53,808 bases of DNA from a bacterium. GTDB lineage: Bacteria > Babelota > Babeliae > Babelales > GCA-2401785. The first letter of the stretch is position 1. Every line of letters begins with the position of its first letter. The notes under the pieces were generated by a model. The model ran no database searches and was not told the DNA's origin. It saw only the letters and a program-made list of their open reading frames with translations. This document shows positions 38,302 through 47,029 of this stretch, piece after piece. The position numbers were made by a program, and so were the translations under genes. The stretch lies in the NCBI GenBank assembly GCA_023249975.1, contig JAHFBP010000011.1, positions 1 through 53,808 on the forward strand. The letters run 5' to 3'.

Positions 38302-39471
38302 TCAGTGGTTAAAAAACTGAAATGTCCCACGCGCTATTGCTTCATGTGTATAATTTTTTTTAACGCGTTCATATCCTTTTTGAGCATATGAGTTTCGCAA
38401 ACTATCATCTGACATAAAAGTGCGCAAACACTGCGCCAGCGCCTCTTCATTGTTTTGGTATGCAACAAGCCCTGCATCACCAATTACGCAAGGAATCTCA
38501 CCTGCATCAGTGCCAATCACCGGAACAGATTCGGCCATTGCCTCAATGAGGATATGCCCAAATTGTTCACGCCAATGAGGCACATCGTACGAAGGAAGCA
38601 CCAAAATGTCGACTGATTTGAGTAATTTAAAGACCTCTTGATGGCTTACCGCTGGCTCAATTTTTATTTGATGCGACCGTAAAGATGCTGCAACTGCACG
38701 TTCAAGATTCTCACGCTCTGGCCCCTGCCCAACAAACCGCAAAGTCCAGTCGGGATATTCCTCTGCCAATTTTTCAAATGATTTGAGCAGAACAAAAATT
38801 CCCTTTTCGGGGACAAAGCGGCCGATGAAAGTGATGGACTTTTGTTGAGGTCGTTCACCCTTCGATACATTTTTTCTTGCGAAAAAACACTCAGGGCATG
38901 CGGAGTGTGGCATCCCCAGCTCAACCCCCAGTTGCGGCAACACCTGAATCGGCCGCGAAAATCCTTTTTTAAGCAAAAGGGCCCGTGCATCAGAATTGCC
39001 AACTATGGCTCCCGATGAAAAAAAAAGATTAAATCGCTCGATCATTGACCAAAAAAGCCGCTGCGTGATGGGCCAGAGATGCTCCCAGTTGACCCAGGTA
39101 AAAAAAAATCTTTTGGCGCGCGGGGCTGCAATAAACGAAAGTAAAATAATCTGAAAATAACTGAGGGCGCTGACGCCTTGTTCAACATAAATAACATCGG
39201 GCTTGAAAGAGCGCATTAACCGCAGCATCTCAAGCCATGAGTATCGGTACAAAACCTCATTGCCCGATGATTGCGTCTCCATAGCAGCAAATTGGCAATT
39301 GTCAGCGCTATATTGGCAAGGGTCATCCGCATTGAGCGTAAAAAACACATCTTTCCAATGTGTTGGGATCACCACACAAACCTGAGACTGTGGATACGCT
39401 TGCGCAAGGGTCGTCCACTTAATCCGATTAATTGGAGCTATGTACGTGTGTCCAATCACAAGAAGCTTCAT
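38302..39471 (-). CDS. Glycosyltransferase family 4 (with a repeat-encoded insert)
   Basis: A GT-B transferase, 389 residues from the ATG at 39471 (the open frame reaches 39495). The C-terminal domain has ITFIGRFVPEKGIFVLLKSFEKL and the donor motif EAMAESVPVIGTDAGEIPCV. About 15 residues (within SACPECFFARKNVSKGE, near 190-204) between LGVELGMP and KSITFIGRF are encoded by copy F of the palindromic element. The insert sits at the domain linker, where it may be tolerated. The gene overlaps the preceding one by 44 bases. Confidence 0.9.
   Translation of the reverse strand: MKLLVIGHTYIAPINRIKWTTLAQAYPQSQVCVVIPTHWKDVFFTLNADDPCQYSADNCQFAAMETQSSGNEVLYRYSWLEMLRLMRSFKPDVIYVEQGVSALSYFQIILLSFIAAPRAKRFFFTWVNWEHLWPITQRLFWSMIERFNLFFSSGAIVGNSDARALLLKKGFSRPIQVLPQLGVELGMPHSACPECFFARKNVSKGERPQQKSITFIGRFVPEKGIFVLLKSFEKLAEEYPDWTLRFVGQGPERENLERAVAASLRSHQIKIEPAVSHQEVFKLLKSVDILVLPSYDVPHWREQFGHILIEAMAESVPVIGTDAGEIPCVIGDAGLVAYQNNEEALAQCLRTFMSDDSLRNSYAQKGYERVKKNYTHEAIARGTFQFFNH
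38858..38903 (+). repeat. Palindromic element, copy F (inside a glycosyltransferase gene)
   Basis: CCCTTCGATACA, a hairpin TTTTTTC-ttgc-GAAAAAA, then CACTCAGGGCATGCGG. It is a full 46-base copy inside coding sequence with the frame open. The right-hand part is read in the same frame as in copy E (both give KNVSKG). Confidence 0.9.
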
Positions 39472-40735
39472 GATTAACCCCCTCTGCTTGCTCAAAGTGA
39501 TTTTTAATTTCTGGATATGCCGTTATCATGGCTTGCTCAAAAATATTTTCAATACGTTTATGTGAAAAATTTTGCTCAACAAAACTTCGGCTTTCAGAAC
39601 TCATGCGTTCAAAATTTTCTTTATTTTTCACGATTTCAAGCGCTTTGTCGGCCATTTCCTGAATATCATCAATGGGTACCAAGAATCCTGTTTTCCCATT
39701 AATTACATAATCACGCACGCCGCCACAATCGGTCGCAACCACAGGGACTCCGTGAGCTAATGCCTCAAGCCCCACAATTCCCAGGCCTTCTTGATACGAA
39801 GAAATTAACATGACGTCACATGAAGAATAGAGTCGATCAAGCTGTTCATTGCTGGCATAGCCCACAATTTCAACATTGACAAACCATGGCAACATGTTCC
39901 AATCTGCTGCAAAATCTGAAGGGACTGAACCAACAATACAAAGTTGTGCTCGAGAATTACTGCACCAAATGAGTTGGAACACCTGCATTAACATATTCAA
40001 GTTTTTACGCGGATCAGTAAAACGACCCACAGCAATAAATCGCGGCTCAACATCACGCTGGCGCTCAGCCAACTTGCAAGAACTCACTGGTGAGGCACTC
40101 ACTTGTGAGACACTCACTTGTGAGGTACTCAATCCAATCGGATATCCACAAATTTTTGTGCGTTCTCGATTACACGCTTTTTGGCAATATTCATTGGTAT
40201 ATGAACTAAGGGGTAACAAAACGGTAGCTGATTTCAAAATTTCATGTTCAATTTCACGCATTTTGCCAACAGAACATTGGTCAATGCATCTTCTGAGCAA
40301 GGGCATTGTACGCACCCACTCACGGCGATCATCGTCAAATGGAGCAGCAACCCACAGTACAAATTTTTTATTCAAGAGCACGAGCGGATGTGCCGCCAAA
40401 GCCGTTCCGCTGGTCACAAAAAAATAATCGTATCCTTCAAGCTCTTGTTCCCAAACCTTACGTGTATTTTTGTAATGCCCAGGCTCCCAAAAAGCCCATT
40501 TTGCACCAATCTCAACGCACGGCATGCCAAAATAAGTGGTATGTCGTACACGATTTTTTCGCCACGGTTTACGCAAGCTGACTGAAATTGATGAATCAAA
40601 CCCCAAAAAGAATACGGTAGTATCAAAATATTTACTGAAAAACGAATATGCGCTGCGTAATGATGATAAAATGCCACCCCCATTGAGTGGATGTAACGTC
40701 AGAATGGCGACTTTTGGCCTTTTTGTCAGATTCAT
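39428..40735 (-). CDS. Glycosyltransferase family 4
   Basis: A GT-B transferase of 435 residues. The N-terminal domain opens VAILTLHPLNGGGILSSLR. The C-terminal domain has RFIAVGRFTDPRKNLNMLMQVF and EALAHGVPVVATDCGGVRDYV, the donor-binding motif. A five-residue repeat (SQVSV, SQVSA, SPVSS) near residue 205, encoded by a 15-bp tandem repeat, lies in the linker just before the C-terminal domain. The start overlaps the stop of the CgeB-like gene (ATGA). The substrate is unknown. Confidence 0.92.
   Translation of the reverse strand: MNLTKRPKVAILTLHPLNGGGILSSLRSAYSFFSKYFDTTVFFLGFDSSISVSLRKPWRKNRVRHTTYFGMPCVEIGAKWAFWEPGHYKNTRKVWEQELEGYDYFFVTSGTALAAHPLVLLNKKFVLWVAAPFDDDRREWVRTMPLLRRCIDQCSVGKMREIEHEILKSATVLLPLSSYTNEYCQKACNRERTKICGYPIGLSTSQVSVSQVSASPVSSCKLAERQRDVEPRFIAVGRFTDPRKNLNMLMQVFQLIWCSNSRAQLCIVGSVPSDFAADWNMLPWFVNVEIVGYASNEQLDRLYSSCDVMLISSYQEGLGIVGLEALAHGVPVVATDCGGVRDYVINGKTGFLVPIDDIQEMADKALEIVKNKENFERMSSESRSFVEQNFSHKRIENIFEQAMITAYPEIKNHFEQAEGVNHEASCDWTHVHSSN
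40083..40130 (-). repeat. 15-bp tandem repeat in a glycosyltransferase gene
   Basis: Three units of the form ctcactTgtgagRcA, period 15, each holding the palindrome CTCACTTGTGAG or a one-base variant. The repeat keeps the frame and encodes five residues per unit. Confidence 0.9.
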
Positions 40736-41808
40736 AGAAGTGCCTCGATTTCTCGCCCATGAAGATTATCACCATCTAGTGATCCCATGAGCTGCGCTAT
40801 AATACGCTCCAACGTCATTTTTTTAACACACTCTATTCCGGCCAACCGAATCAATTCACGTTCATTTTCGTGAGCAAGATACCACATAATTTTGGTTTCT
40901 AATTCATCTGGTGTTGCAAAACACGCAATACTTTGCCCCTCAGTAAACAAAACCTCGCAATGCTCTTTCGTTCGTTGAGCCAATTGAAAAGCTTCACTTG
41001 CCGGAATTTCAAAGGTTCGCATATTGTGCGCCGACAAATTTTGTTTTCTGACCAAATTCAATACAATTTTTGATTCACGAAAATACTGAATCATCTGTGC
41101 CCCATAGACCGCATTGCCACGAATATATTTGCGCAACGGGGAATCAGGTGCAAGGTGCTCATGCCACATATTTCCCCAAATTGCCAACTTGAGGTGCGGC
41201 ATACGCATAACCAATTGCTCAAGCCACCATTGCCTGTCAGGCTCCCATGTTCCAGCAAAACAGACATCGTACGTAAATTTTTGAACTTTCTCTGATACCT
41301 GAAAGATAGATGTGCCAAACAAAGCAGATTCGTACCCAAACGGCATATACTCCACGCGCCTGCAACCAATGGAAGACATAACGGGCATCAGCATTTTTGA
41401 CCAAATAGCACAGACGTGATAGATCGGCAAAGCATGCAAAACATTGGCATTTGAATTGCCATTGCTTACCAAAAAGGGATTGTCTGGATAAAAATTAATA
41501 AGCTGAACACCCATTCTGCCCAGAAATGAAAGTGTTGCTGGCCATAAATTTTCGCCTTTGACCACAAATATGACGTTGGGAGAAAATTTACGCGCCTGCA
41601 TAATGAGCCTGAAATTTACCCACATATCAACAATCTTTTTTTTCAAACGAGACGCAATGTACGCACCGGCAGGCTTGTTATTAAAATGCATAACTTCATA
41701 CCCAAGATCGGCAAACACGCGACGCAACGAATCTGCGTAGGCATATACCTGAGGGTCAAGGCTGCGTTCACCAACCAGCAAAATTTTTTGTCCTAAGTTT
41801 TTTTTCAT
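40732..41808 (-). CDS. CgeB/YkvP-like glycosyltransferase
   Basis: A 358-residue protein with the features of the CgeB-type GT-B group. It starts KILLVGERSLDPQVYAYADSL. The middle reads LINFYPDNPFLVS and YDVCFAGTWEPDRQWWLEQL. The C-terminal part is KIVLNLVRKQNLSAHNMRTFEIPAS with the E of a donor site, then EVLFTEGQSIACF. Members transfer sugars to surface or spore-coat glycans. The start overlaps the Wzx stop (ATGA). Confidence 0.85.
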   Translation of the reverse strand: MKKNLGQKILLVGERSLDPQVYAYADSLRRVFADLGYEVMHFNNKPAGAYIASRLKKKIVDMWVNFRLIMQARKFSPNVIFVVKGENLWPATLSFLGRMGVQLINFYPDNPFLVSNGNSNANVLHALPIYHVCAIWSKMLMPVMSSIGCRRVEYMPFGYESALFGTSIFQVSEKVQKFTYDVCFAGTWEPDRQWWLEQLVMRMPHLKLAIWGNMWHEHLAPDSPLRKYIRGNAVYGAQMIQYFRESKIVLNLVRKQNLSAHNMRTFEIPASEAFQLAQRTKEHCEVLFTEGQSIACFATPDELETKIMWYLAHENERELIRLAGIECVKKMTLERIIAQLMGSLDGDNLHGREIEALL

Positions 41809-43124
41809 GATGACCTCATGCGCATAAATTGTCGCTTGATCATATGCCGTGCTCTGACACCCAGCGCAAGTGTTTGAAAAATTGCATCACGTCGCGACAT
41901 CTGCAAAGCCGCCAAAACTCGCCTCCAAAACCGCACGGCGACAATAATCATAACCAAGCTCATCACAAACGCTCCACCAAATGCACCATACCACGTTGCC
42001 AAAATCGGGCCGCACGCCAAAATAAGCACCGCCTGAAGTGCATTACTCATGGTCAATTCCCAAGGACGCAAAAACCCAAAGATCATGAGGGGCGGAACAT
42101 CATCATAAAACGCTCTAACAAATCCATATACCGCAAGCACCTGATACACACTTATCAACTGGACCCATTGAACGCCACAAAATCGAGGGACCCACCATGA
42201 AGCCGTTAAAGCCAGCAATAATTGTCCGGGTAATAAAAAAAACATTTTGATGGCCTGGGCCTTGATGAATATTTTTTTCAAATTATGTAAATCATTTTGA
42301 TACTGCACATACAGCGGCACAGAAAGTCTTTGGAAAATTGCTGTTAACATGAGAGGAAATGTAGCAAACCGAAAGGCCTTTTCATATAATCCAGCCTGAT
42401 AAACGCCCGCATACCAGCCAACCATATTTGCCATATAATCGTAAATCACTATGCCACAAAAACCACCTACCCACGTCGCTATACCAAATTTTCTGAAAAA
42501 AGTACGGGCTATGGTCTTATCAAAGATATATCCGAACTTCCAAGGACTTGCATAAAAATACCCAAAACATAATACCAAGCGTTCTGCCGCACGCTGAACC
42601 GCAAGACTAATGTAACCCCACCCATACAATGCACAAAGCAATGCTATCGAATAACTTATGACGACTGAAAAAAATTCAAAAAAAGCTAATTGCTTCAAGC
42701 GATAGGTACGTTCAAGAATGGTTTTATAGGTCAACCCAACTTTTTCAAAAAAATATCCAACCACCAAAATGAGAATTAATAATTCTCGATTAACCAAATA
42801 AACGTTAAAAAACGTTAACTTTGCCACAGCAAACGTTACCAAAGGCAAAAGGGCTAACGTAATCCGAATCATTAAGTGCGTACTAGCTGCACGATCAAAT
42901 GATTCTTGTGGGCACGTCATGAGGCCATGATCCCAGCCCCATTCTGTAATCCAATTGAAGATATTAAATGCAAAAAGGCACATTACAACACGCCCTAAAT
43001 CCGAAGGATCCAGAAGCCGTGTTAGCCAAAACGAAAGTCCTATGCTCGCGCACATGCCGCCATAGTGACTCATCACAAGAGCAAAAAAATACGTCACCGT
43101 ATGCGCCCTTGAGGTTGCAATCAT
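41805..43124 (-). CDS. Wzx-type polysaccharide flippase (MOP superfamily)
   Basis: An integral membrane protein of 439 residues with about 12 hydrophobic segments. It starts VTYFFALVMSHYGGMCASIGL, followed by SFWLTRLLDPSDLGRVVMCLF, the typical N-terminal pattern of MOP flippases (Wzx/RfbX, LPDLGxV). These carry lipid-linked sugar units across the inner membrane. It is the only flippase candidate in the cluster. The ATG at 43124 shares one base with the stop of the gene before it (TGATG). Confidence 0.88.
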   Translation of the reverse strand: MIATSRAHTVTYFFALVMSHYGGMCASIGLSFWLTRLLDPSDLGRVVMCLFAFNIFNWITEWGWDHGLMTCPQESFDRAASTHLMIRITLALLPLVTFAVAKLTFFNVYLVNRELLILILVVGYFFEKVGLTYKTILERTYRLKQLAFFEFFSVVISYSIALLCALYGWGYISLAVQRAAERLVLCFGYFYASPWKFGYIFDKTIARTFFRKFGIATWVGGFCGIVIYDYMANMVGWYAGVYQAGLYEKAFRFATFPLMLTAIFQRLSVPLYVQYQNDLHNLKKIFIKAQAIKMFFLLPGQLLLALTASWWVPRFCGVQWVQLISVYQVLAVYGFVRAFYDDVPPLMIFGFLRPWELTMSNALQAVLILACGPILATWYGAFGGAFVMSLVMIIVAVRFWRRVLAALQMSRRDAIFQTLALGVRARHMIKRQFMRMRSS

Positions 43125-44284
43125 CAAAGAATACTTTCATATACGCGAACAATTTGCTCGCCATATTGATCCCACGTTTGTTCCAAAATACGCCTCTGCC
43201 CCTTGCGTCCCATCTCAAAACCTTCATTTTGATTGTCATGAAACCACAATATTTTTTCAGCCAATGCAAGTTCATCATGAGTCGGAACAATAAAACCATG
43301 CTCCCCATCTTGAATCAGCTCACAAGCTCCTGAGTTAGTAGTTGCAAGAATGGGCAAACCCGAAGACATGGCCTCAGCAATGACCATGGCAAGCCCTTCT
43401 GCCAAGGAAGGAAGGACAAACAATGAACTGCGTGTGTAGTAGGAAGCTAACTCTTCCTGACGACAGGAACCTGCAAAAAATACGGTTTCTTGATTGAGTA
43501 ACTCTGGCCCAAGTACTTGAATATCACTTTCAACGTGCCCAACAAGTACCAGCTCTGCCTGTTCTTTGGAAAACCCAAGCCGCTTCCACGCGCGCAAAAG
43601 GTATTCAATTCCTTTGCCTAAGCAAATGCGTCCGGCAAAAATCACACTAAATTTTTTCGGACGAAAATAAGAAACCGCACAAAATTTCCGGATATCAACA
43701 CCATAAGGAACTTTTAATAGTTTGCTCCCATCAACACCGTTTTTCATAAAACTTTGTTTTACGTGCTCAGATGGCACTGAAATGAAATCAGCAGCCTCAT
43801 ATTCTGCCTTAATTTTATCTCGATTTTCTTGGCGAACTGGCTGAATAATCAACCCTAATCGTTCATATTCGCGCTGAAGAATTTTGGCATGCTCATCAAT
43901 ATGCATAGACCCGCATTCAATGATAATTTTTGCGCCTGTGCGCTGACGAATATGAGGTAATGATTCAAGAACGTAATGTGCCCATCCAACAAAAATATCC
44001 AGATTGCCCAGCTCCTGAACATGTTGGCTGAGCCATCGATCAAAATAACCATCCTTAAAAACATACCAAGAAGATTGTGGAACAAAATGATTGATACGCA
44101 ACTTAAAATAACACTGATCAATAAGCCTGATAAGTTCATTATTTACCAAAGCTCCACGAAATTCATCCTGGTCTGCCCATTGGCCACCTGCCGAAAAAAA
44201 GCGTGTTAGCATTCCACGCTTATAAAGCTGACGTGCTAGATGAAATGCGTGAAACCGTCCGCCAGCGGCAAGTGCAATGTTCAT
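43124..44284 (-). CDS. Glycosyltransferase family 4
   Basis: A GT-B transferase of 386 residues. The start is NIALAAGGRFHAFHLARQL. The C-terminal domain has FSVIFAGRICLGKGIEYLLRAWKRL and the donor motif EAMSSGLPILATTNSGACELIQ. A conserved SVPSEHVKQSF stands before the linker. It overlaps the UDP-glucuronate decarboxylase gene as ATGA, so a role in using UDP-xylose is possible but unproven. Confidence 0.92.
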   Translation of the reverse strand: MNIALAAGGRFHAFHLARQLYKRGMLTRFFSAGGQWADQDEFRGALVNNELIRLIDQCYFKLRINHFVPQSSWYVFKDGYFDRWLSQHVQELGNLDIFVGWAHYVLESLPHIRQRTGAKIIIECGSMHIDEHAKILQREYERLGLIIQPVRQENRDKIKAEYEAADFISVPSEHVKQSFMKNGVDGSKLLKVPYGVDIRKFCAVSYFRPKKFSVIFAGRICLGKGIEYLLRAWKRLGFSKEQAELVLVGHVESDIQVLGPELLNQETVFFAGSCRQEELASYYTRSSLFVLPSLAEGLAMVIAEAMSSGLPILATTNSGACELIQDGEHGFIVPTHDELALAEKILWFHDNQNEGFEMGRKGQRRILEQTWDQYGEQIVRVYESIL

Positions 44285-45261
44285 AGATTCAATTCCTCGT
44301 ACTTCTTATTTTGAGCATATTGGCAAACGGAAACCTGTTGTCGGAAAAATGCTATGGTTTTTTCAAGTCCCTCTCGCAACGACGTTGTCGGCTGCCATCC
44401 CAAAAACTGCCGTGCACGGCTAATGTCGGGTTTGCGGCGCGTTGGATCATCTTGAGGCAGCGGGACAAAGATAACCTCAGATGTACTTTTTGTCAGCGAA
44501 ATAATGAGGTCAGCTAACTGAATGAGAGTAAATTCTTCTGGATTGCCCACATTAATGGGACCTGGATATAACTGCGGCATATCAATGGTTTTTATAATTG
44601 CATCAACCATGTCGTCAACATAGCAAAATGAACGCGTTTGAAGTCCGTTACCGTACATTGTAATAGGCTTGCCCAAAAGGGCTTGTACAATAAAGTTGCT
44701 CACGACACGGCCATCATTGACAGCCATATTCGGACCGAATGTATTGAAAATACGCAAAACAGTCATGTCGACATTATATTGGCGATGATAATCGAAAAAC
44801 AACGTTTCTGCCGCTCGCTTGCCTTCGTCATAGCACGCACGAATTCCGGTACAATTAACATTACCCCAATACTCTTCAGTTTGAGGGTGCTGCACAGGAT
44901 CACCATACACTTCACTCGTTGAAGCCTGAATGATGCGAGCCCCAGTTTTGTGCGCATAGTCTAAAAGATTGAGCGATCCCAAGACCGAGGTTTTGAGGGT
45001 CTTGATGGGGTCCATTTGGTACCAAATCGGTGATGCAGGACAAGCAAGATTAACGACACAATCAAAATTCCCGACAATTTCCCGACTAACGTCAGCAACC
45101 ACCAAAGAAAAAAGAGTCGACTTAAGAGCAGCAACATTATCTTCACTTCCCGTACTTAAATCATCAACTGCAACCACCATTCGGCCCTGGTCGACCAAGC
45201 GCTTGCACAAATTACTACCAATAAACCCGGCCCCACCTGTCACTAAAATTCGTTTTTTCAT
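44281..45261 (-). CDS. UDP-glucuronate decarboxylase (UDP-xylose synthase)
   Basis: A short-chain dehydrogenase-type enzyme, 326 residues. It converts UDP-glucuronate to UDP-xylose and CO2 with bound NAD. The signs are RILVTGGAGFIGSNLCKRL, the catalytic Ser/Thr in ASTSEVYGDP, Tyr and Lys in CYDEGKRAAET (YxxxK), and the family stretch VLRIFNTFGPNMAVNDGRVV and TRSFCYVDDMVDAI. With ugd at 36862 it gives the pathway from UDP-glucose to UDP-xylose. The gene has an ATGA overlap with the following glycosyltransferase. Confidence 0.95.
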   Translation of the reverse strand: MKKRILVTGGAGFIGSNLCKRLVDQGRMVVAVDDLSTGSEDNVAALKSTLFSLVVADVSREIVGNFDCVVNLACPASPIWYQMDPIKTLKTSVLGSLNLLDYAHKTGARIIQASTSEVYGDPVQHPQTEEYWGNVNCTGIRACYDEGKRAAETLFFDYHRQYNVDMTVLRIFNTFGPNMAVNDGRVVSNFIVQALLGKPITMYGNGLQTRSFCYVDDMVDAIIKTIDMPQLYPGPINVGNPEEFTLIQLADLIISLTKSTSEVIFVPLPQDDPTRRKPDISRARQFLGWQPTTSLREGLEKTIAFFRQQVSVCQYAQNKKYEELNL

Positions 45262-45266
45262 AGAAC

Positions 45267-47012
45267 CTAAACACCTTCTGCGTCGTCAAGTATACGAAAA
45301 TCTTGAGCTTCGTAATCCCATGTTATTAATAAAGGTCGCGCGCTCTTAATTTCTTGATCAAAAGTAACGGCAACTTCATCAATATGCGCTTGAGACCGAT
45401 GACACGCCTGGCTTGTTCCCACACAACACTCAAGTGATTTTCCAAATGCATTTTCCATCTGAAACCACATGCACGATGCATCGCGTGATACCAAACGAAC
45501 ACCGTCTTTGATACGAACAACATCAATTAAATTTTTACAAGGAACACGAGCCATCCGATTAAACTTAGTGTGATCATAGGTAGAAAGTACGCCATCATGG
45601 AAAACTTTGCGTCCATGATCACCACTATACATACGCACAGCTTGAGCAATTCCAGATGGTGGAAATAGTGTATTGGGAACCCCAACAAAACACAATGCTC
45701 GATCTTGTGTTCGAAAATCAGCAACAAGACGCTCAAGAGCAAGAGATGTACGATACGTCAAACATTCACGCGATTGCATGACGCTGACACTATGCACAAT
45801 TCCAATCCCAATAATGCACGAAGCAAGCGTGGTCCCCATTCGAGCAAAACGCCGCATGTTGCGGTGCCGCTTGAAAAACAACACCCCCACAAAAATCATG
45901 CCAACCAGCCATGGATAGGCCTCGTATAAATAACGTGGTTGATGTCCAAGTACAAAAGATGGCCATGCCATAAGCAAAAATCCAGCTGCCATAAGTGCCA
46001 TTAACACTTTCTTCTTGGTGTAAAAAAATATCACTCCAATAACTGCTAAAAACGCCAAAAGAAAAAGGAATTTAATCGAACTATAACCCGATGGAACAAT
46101 ATTAACACCAAGGGTGTCGACCAAAATGGTTACAAAATCATAAAACCGCGTCTTTAAATACCATATAACCGACCCAAGAGACGGGATGGCCTTAATTGCA
46201 GCACTTTCACCAACAGGAAATAATATAAATCGAACGCCTAAATACATCAGCGATATCAAATAATAAGGAAGAGTAACCATCAAGCTTTCATAAAATGAAT
46301 CTACTACGCTCTGCTGATCATCATGCATCGTGTAATACAACCATGTTACACACGTCATCCATCCAGGCAAAAAGAAGACGGTCTCACGCATCAATATTGA
46401 CACCGAAAATAATACAAGCGATCCAATATATGCAGAAATATTCGAACGTTTTATAAAAGATTGATACAAAATCAATGTTAATAAAATCAGTGTGGCATTC
46501 ACCACATACAGTTGGCGACTGACCACCCCAAACCACTCACTAATAACGGGATGGAATGCAAATAGCAAAGTGGTGATTAAAGAAAGTGCAAGTGATCCGT
46601 AACTGTAAAAAATATTAAACAACAACACGCAGTTAAGCGCATGAAACGCAGCACTCACCAAAAGATATCCATAGGGACTAATACCCAAAAGCTTAACCTG
46701 AATCATGCAAAAAACTTGCCACACCGGACGGTATAAAGCCTCAAAAAAGGGCAGTGGATGCCGTTCGATGGCATGCGACGGATTTATGCCGTAATTAACC
46801 GCATTCGATCCATTAAAAAAAGCTCGGACATCAGCCCATGACGAGGAAGTAAATGACCGAAAAACATCTCCGTAATCATCATCCATCATACCCCAGTCAC
46901 GGTATGAAAAACCAAATACATACATGGTTGCGACGATTAATAGTAGTGAAATTACAATGCGCCATCGCCATTTCGCATCATGCAAATAATACAGGTGCAT
47001 CATCTCTCCCAA
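45267..47012 (-). CDS. GT-C-like polytopic membrane protein
   Basis: A 581-residue membrane protein with about ten or eleven helices and a soluble C-terminal part of about 170 residues. Its first loop has MDDDYGDVFRSF, the acidic cluster typical of GT-C transferases that use polyprenyl-phosphate sugars. Further HPVISEWFGVVSRQLYV and LMRETVFFLPGW resemble the TMTC-like proteins at 21691 and 24375 (HPVQSQT..., ...KEIVIV). TPRs are absent. It could transfer a sugar to the glycan or serve as polymerase; the first is better supported. It lies five bases before the decarboxylase. Confidence 0.75.
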   Translation of the reverse strand: MGEMMHLYYLHDAKWRWRIVISLLLIVATMYVFGFSYRDWGMMDDDYGDVFRSFTSSSWADVRAFFNGSNAVNYGINPSHAIERHPLPFFEALYRPVWQVFCMIQVKLLGISPYGYLLVSAAFHALNCVLLFNIFYSYGSLALSLITTLLFAFHPVISEWFGVVSRQLYVVNATLILLTLILYQSFIKRSNISAYIGSLVLFSVSILMRETVFFLPGWMTCVTWLYYTMHDDQQSVVDSFYESLMVTLPYYLISLMYLGVRFILFPVGESAAIKAIPSLGSVIWYLKTRFYDFVTILVDTLGVNIVPSGYSSIKFLFLLAFLAVIGVIFFYTKKKVLMALMAAGFLLMAWPSFVLGHQPRYLYEAYPWLVGMIFVGVLFFKRHRNMRRFARMGTTLASCIIGIGIVHSVSVMQSRECLTYRTSLALERLVADFRTQDRALCFVGVPNTLFPPSGIAQAVRMYSGDHGRKVFHDGVLSTYDHTKFNRMARVPCKNLIDVVRIKDGVRLVSRDASCMWFQMENAFGKSLECCVGTSQACHRSQAHIDEVAVTFDQEIKSARPLLITWDYEAQDFRILDDAEGV

Positions 47013-47029
47013 GACACTTTGATTAATAT

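Noticed and set aside
45267-47012. Wzy polymerase.
   Set aside because: The early acidic cluster and similarity in layout to the TMTC-like proteins fit a GT-C transferase better; a polymerase role cannot be excluded but has no positive support.
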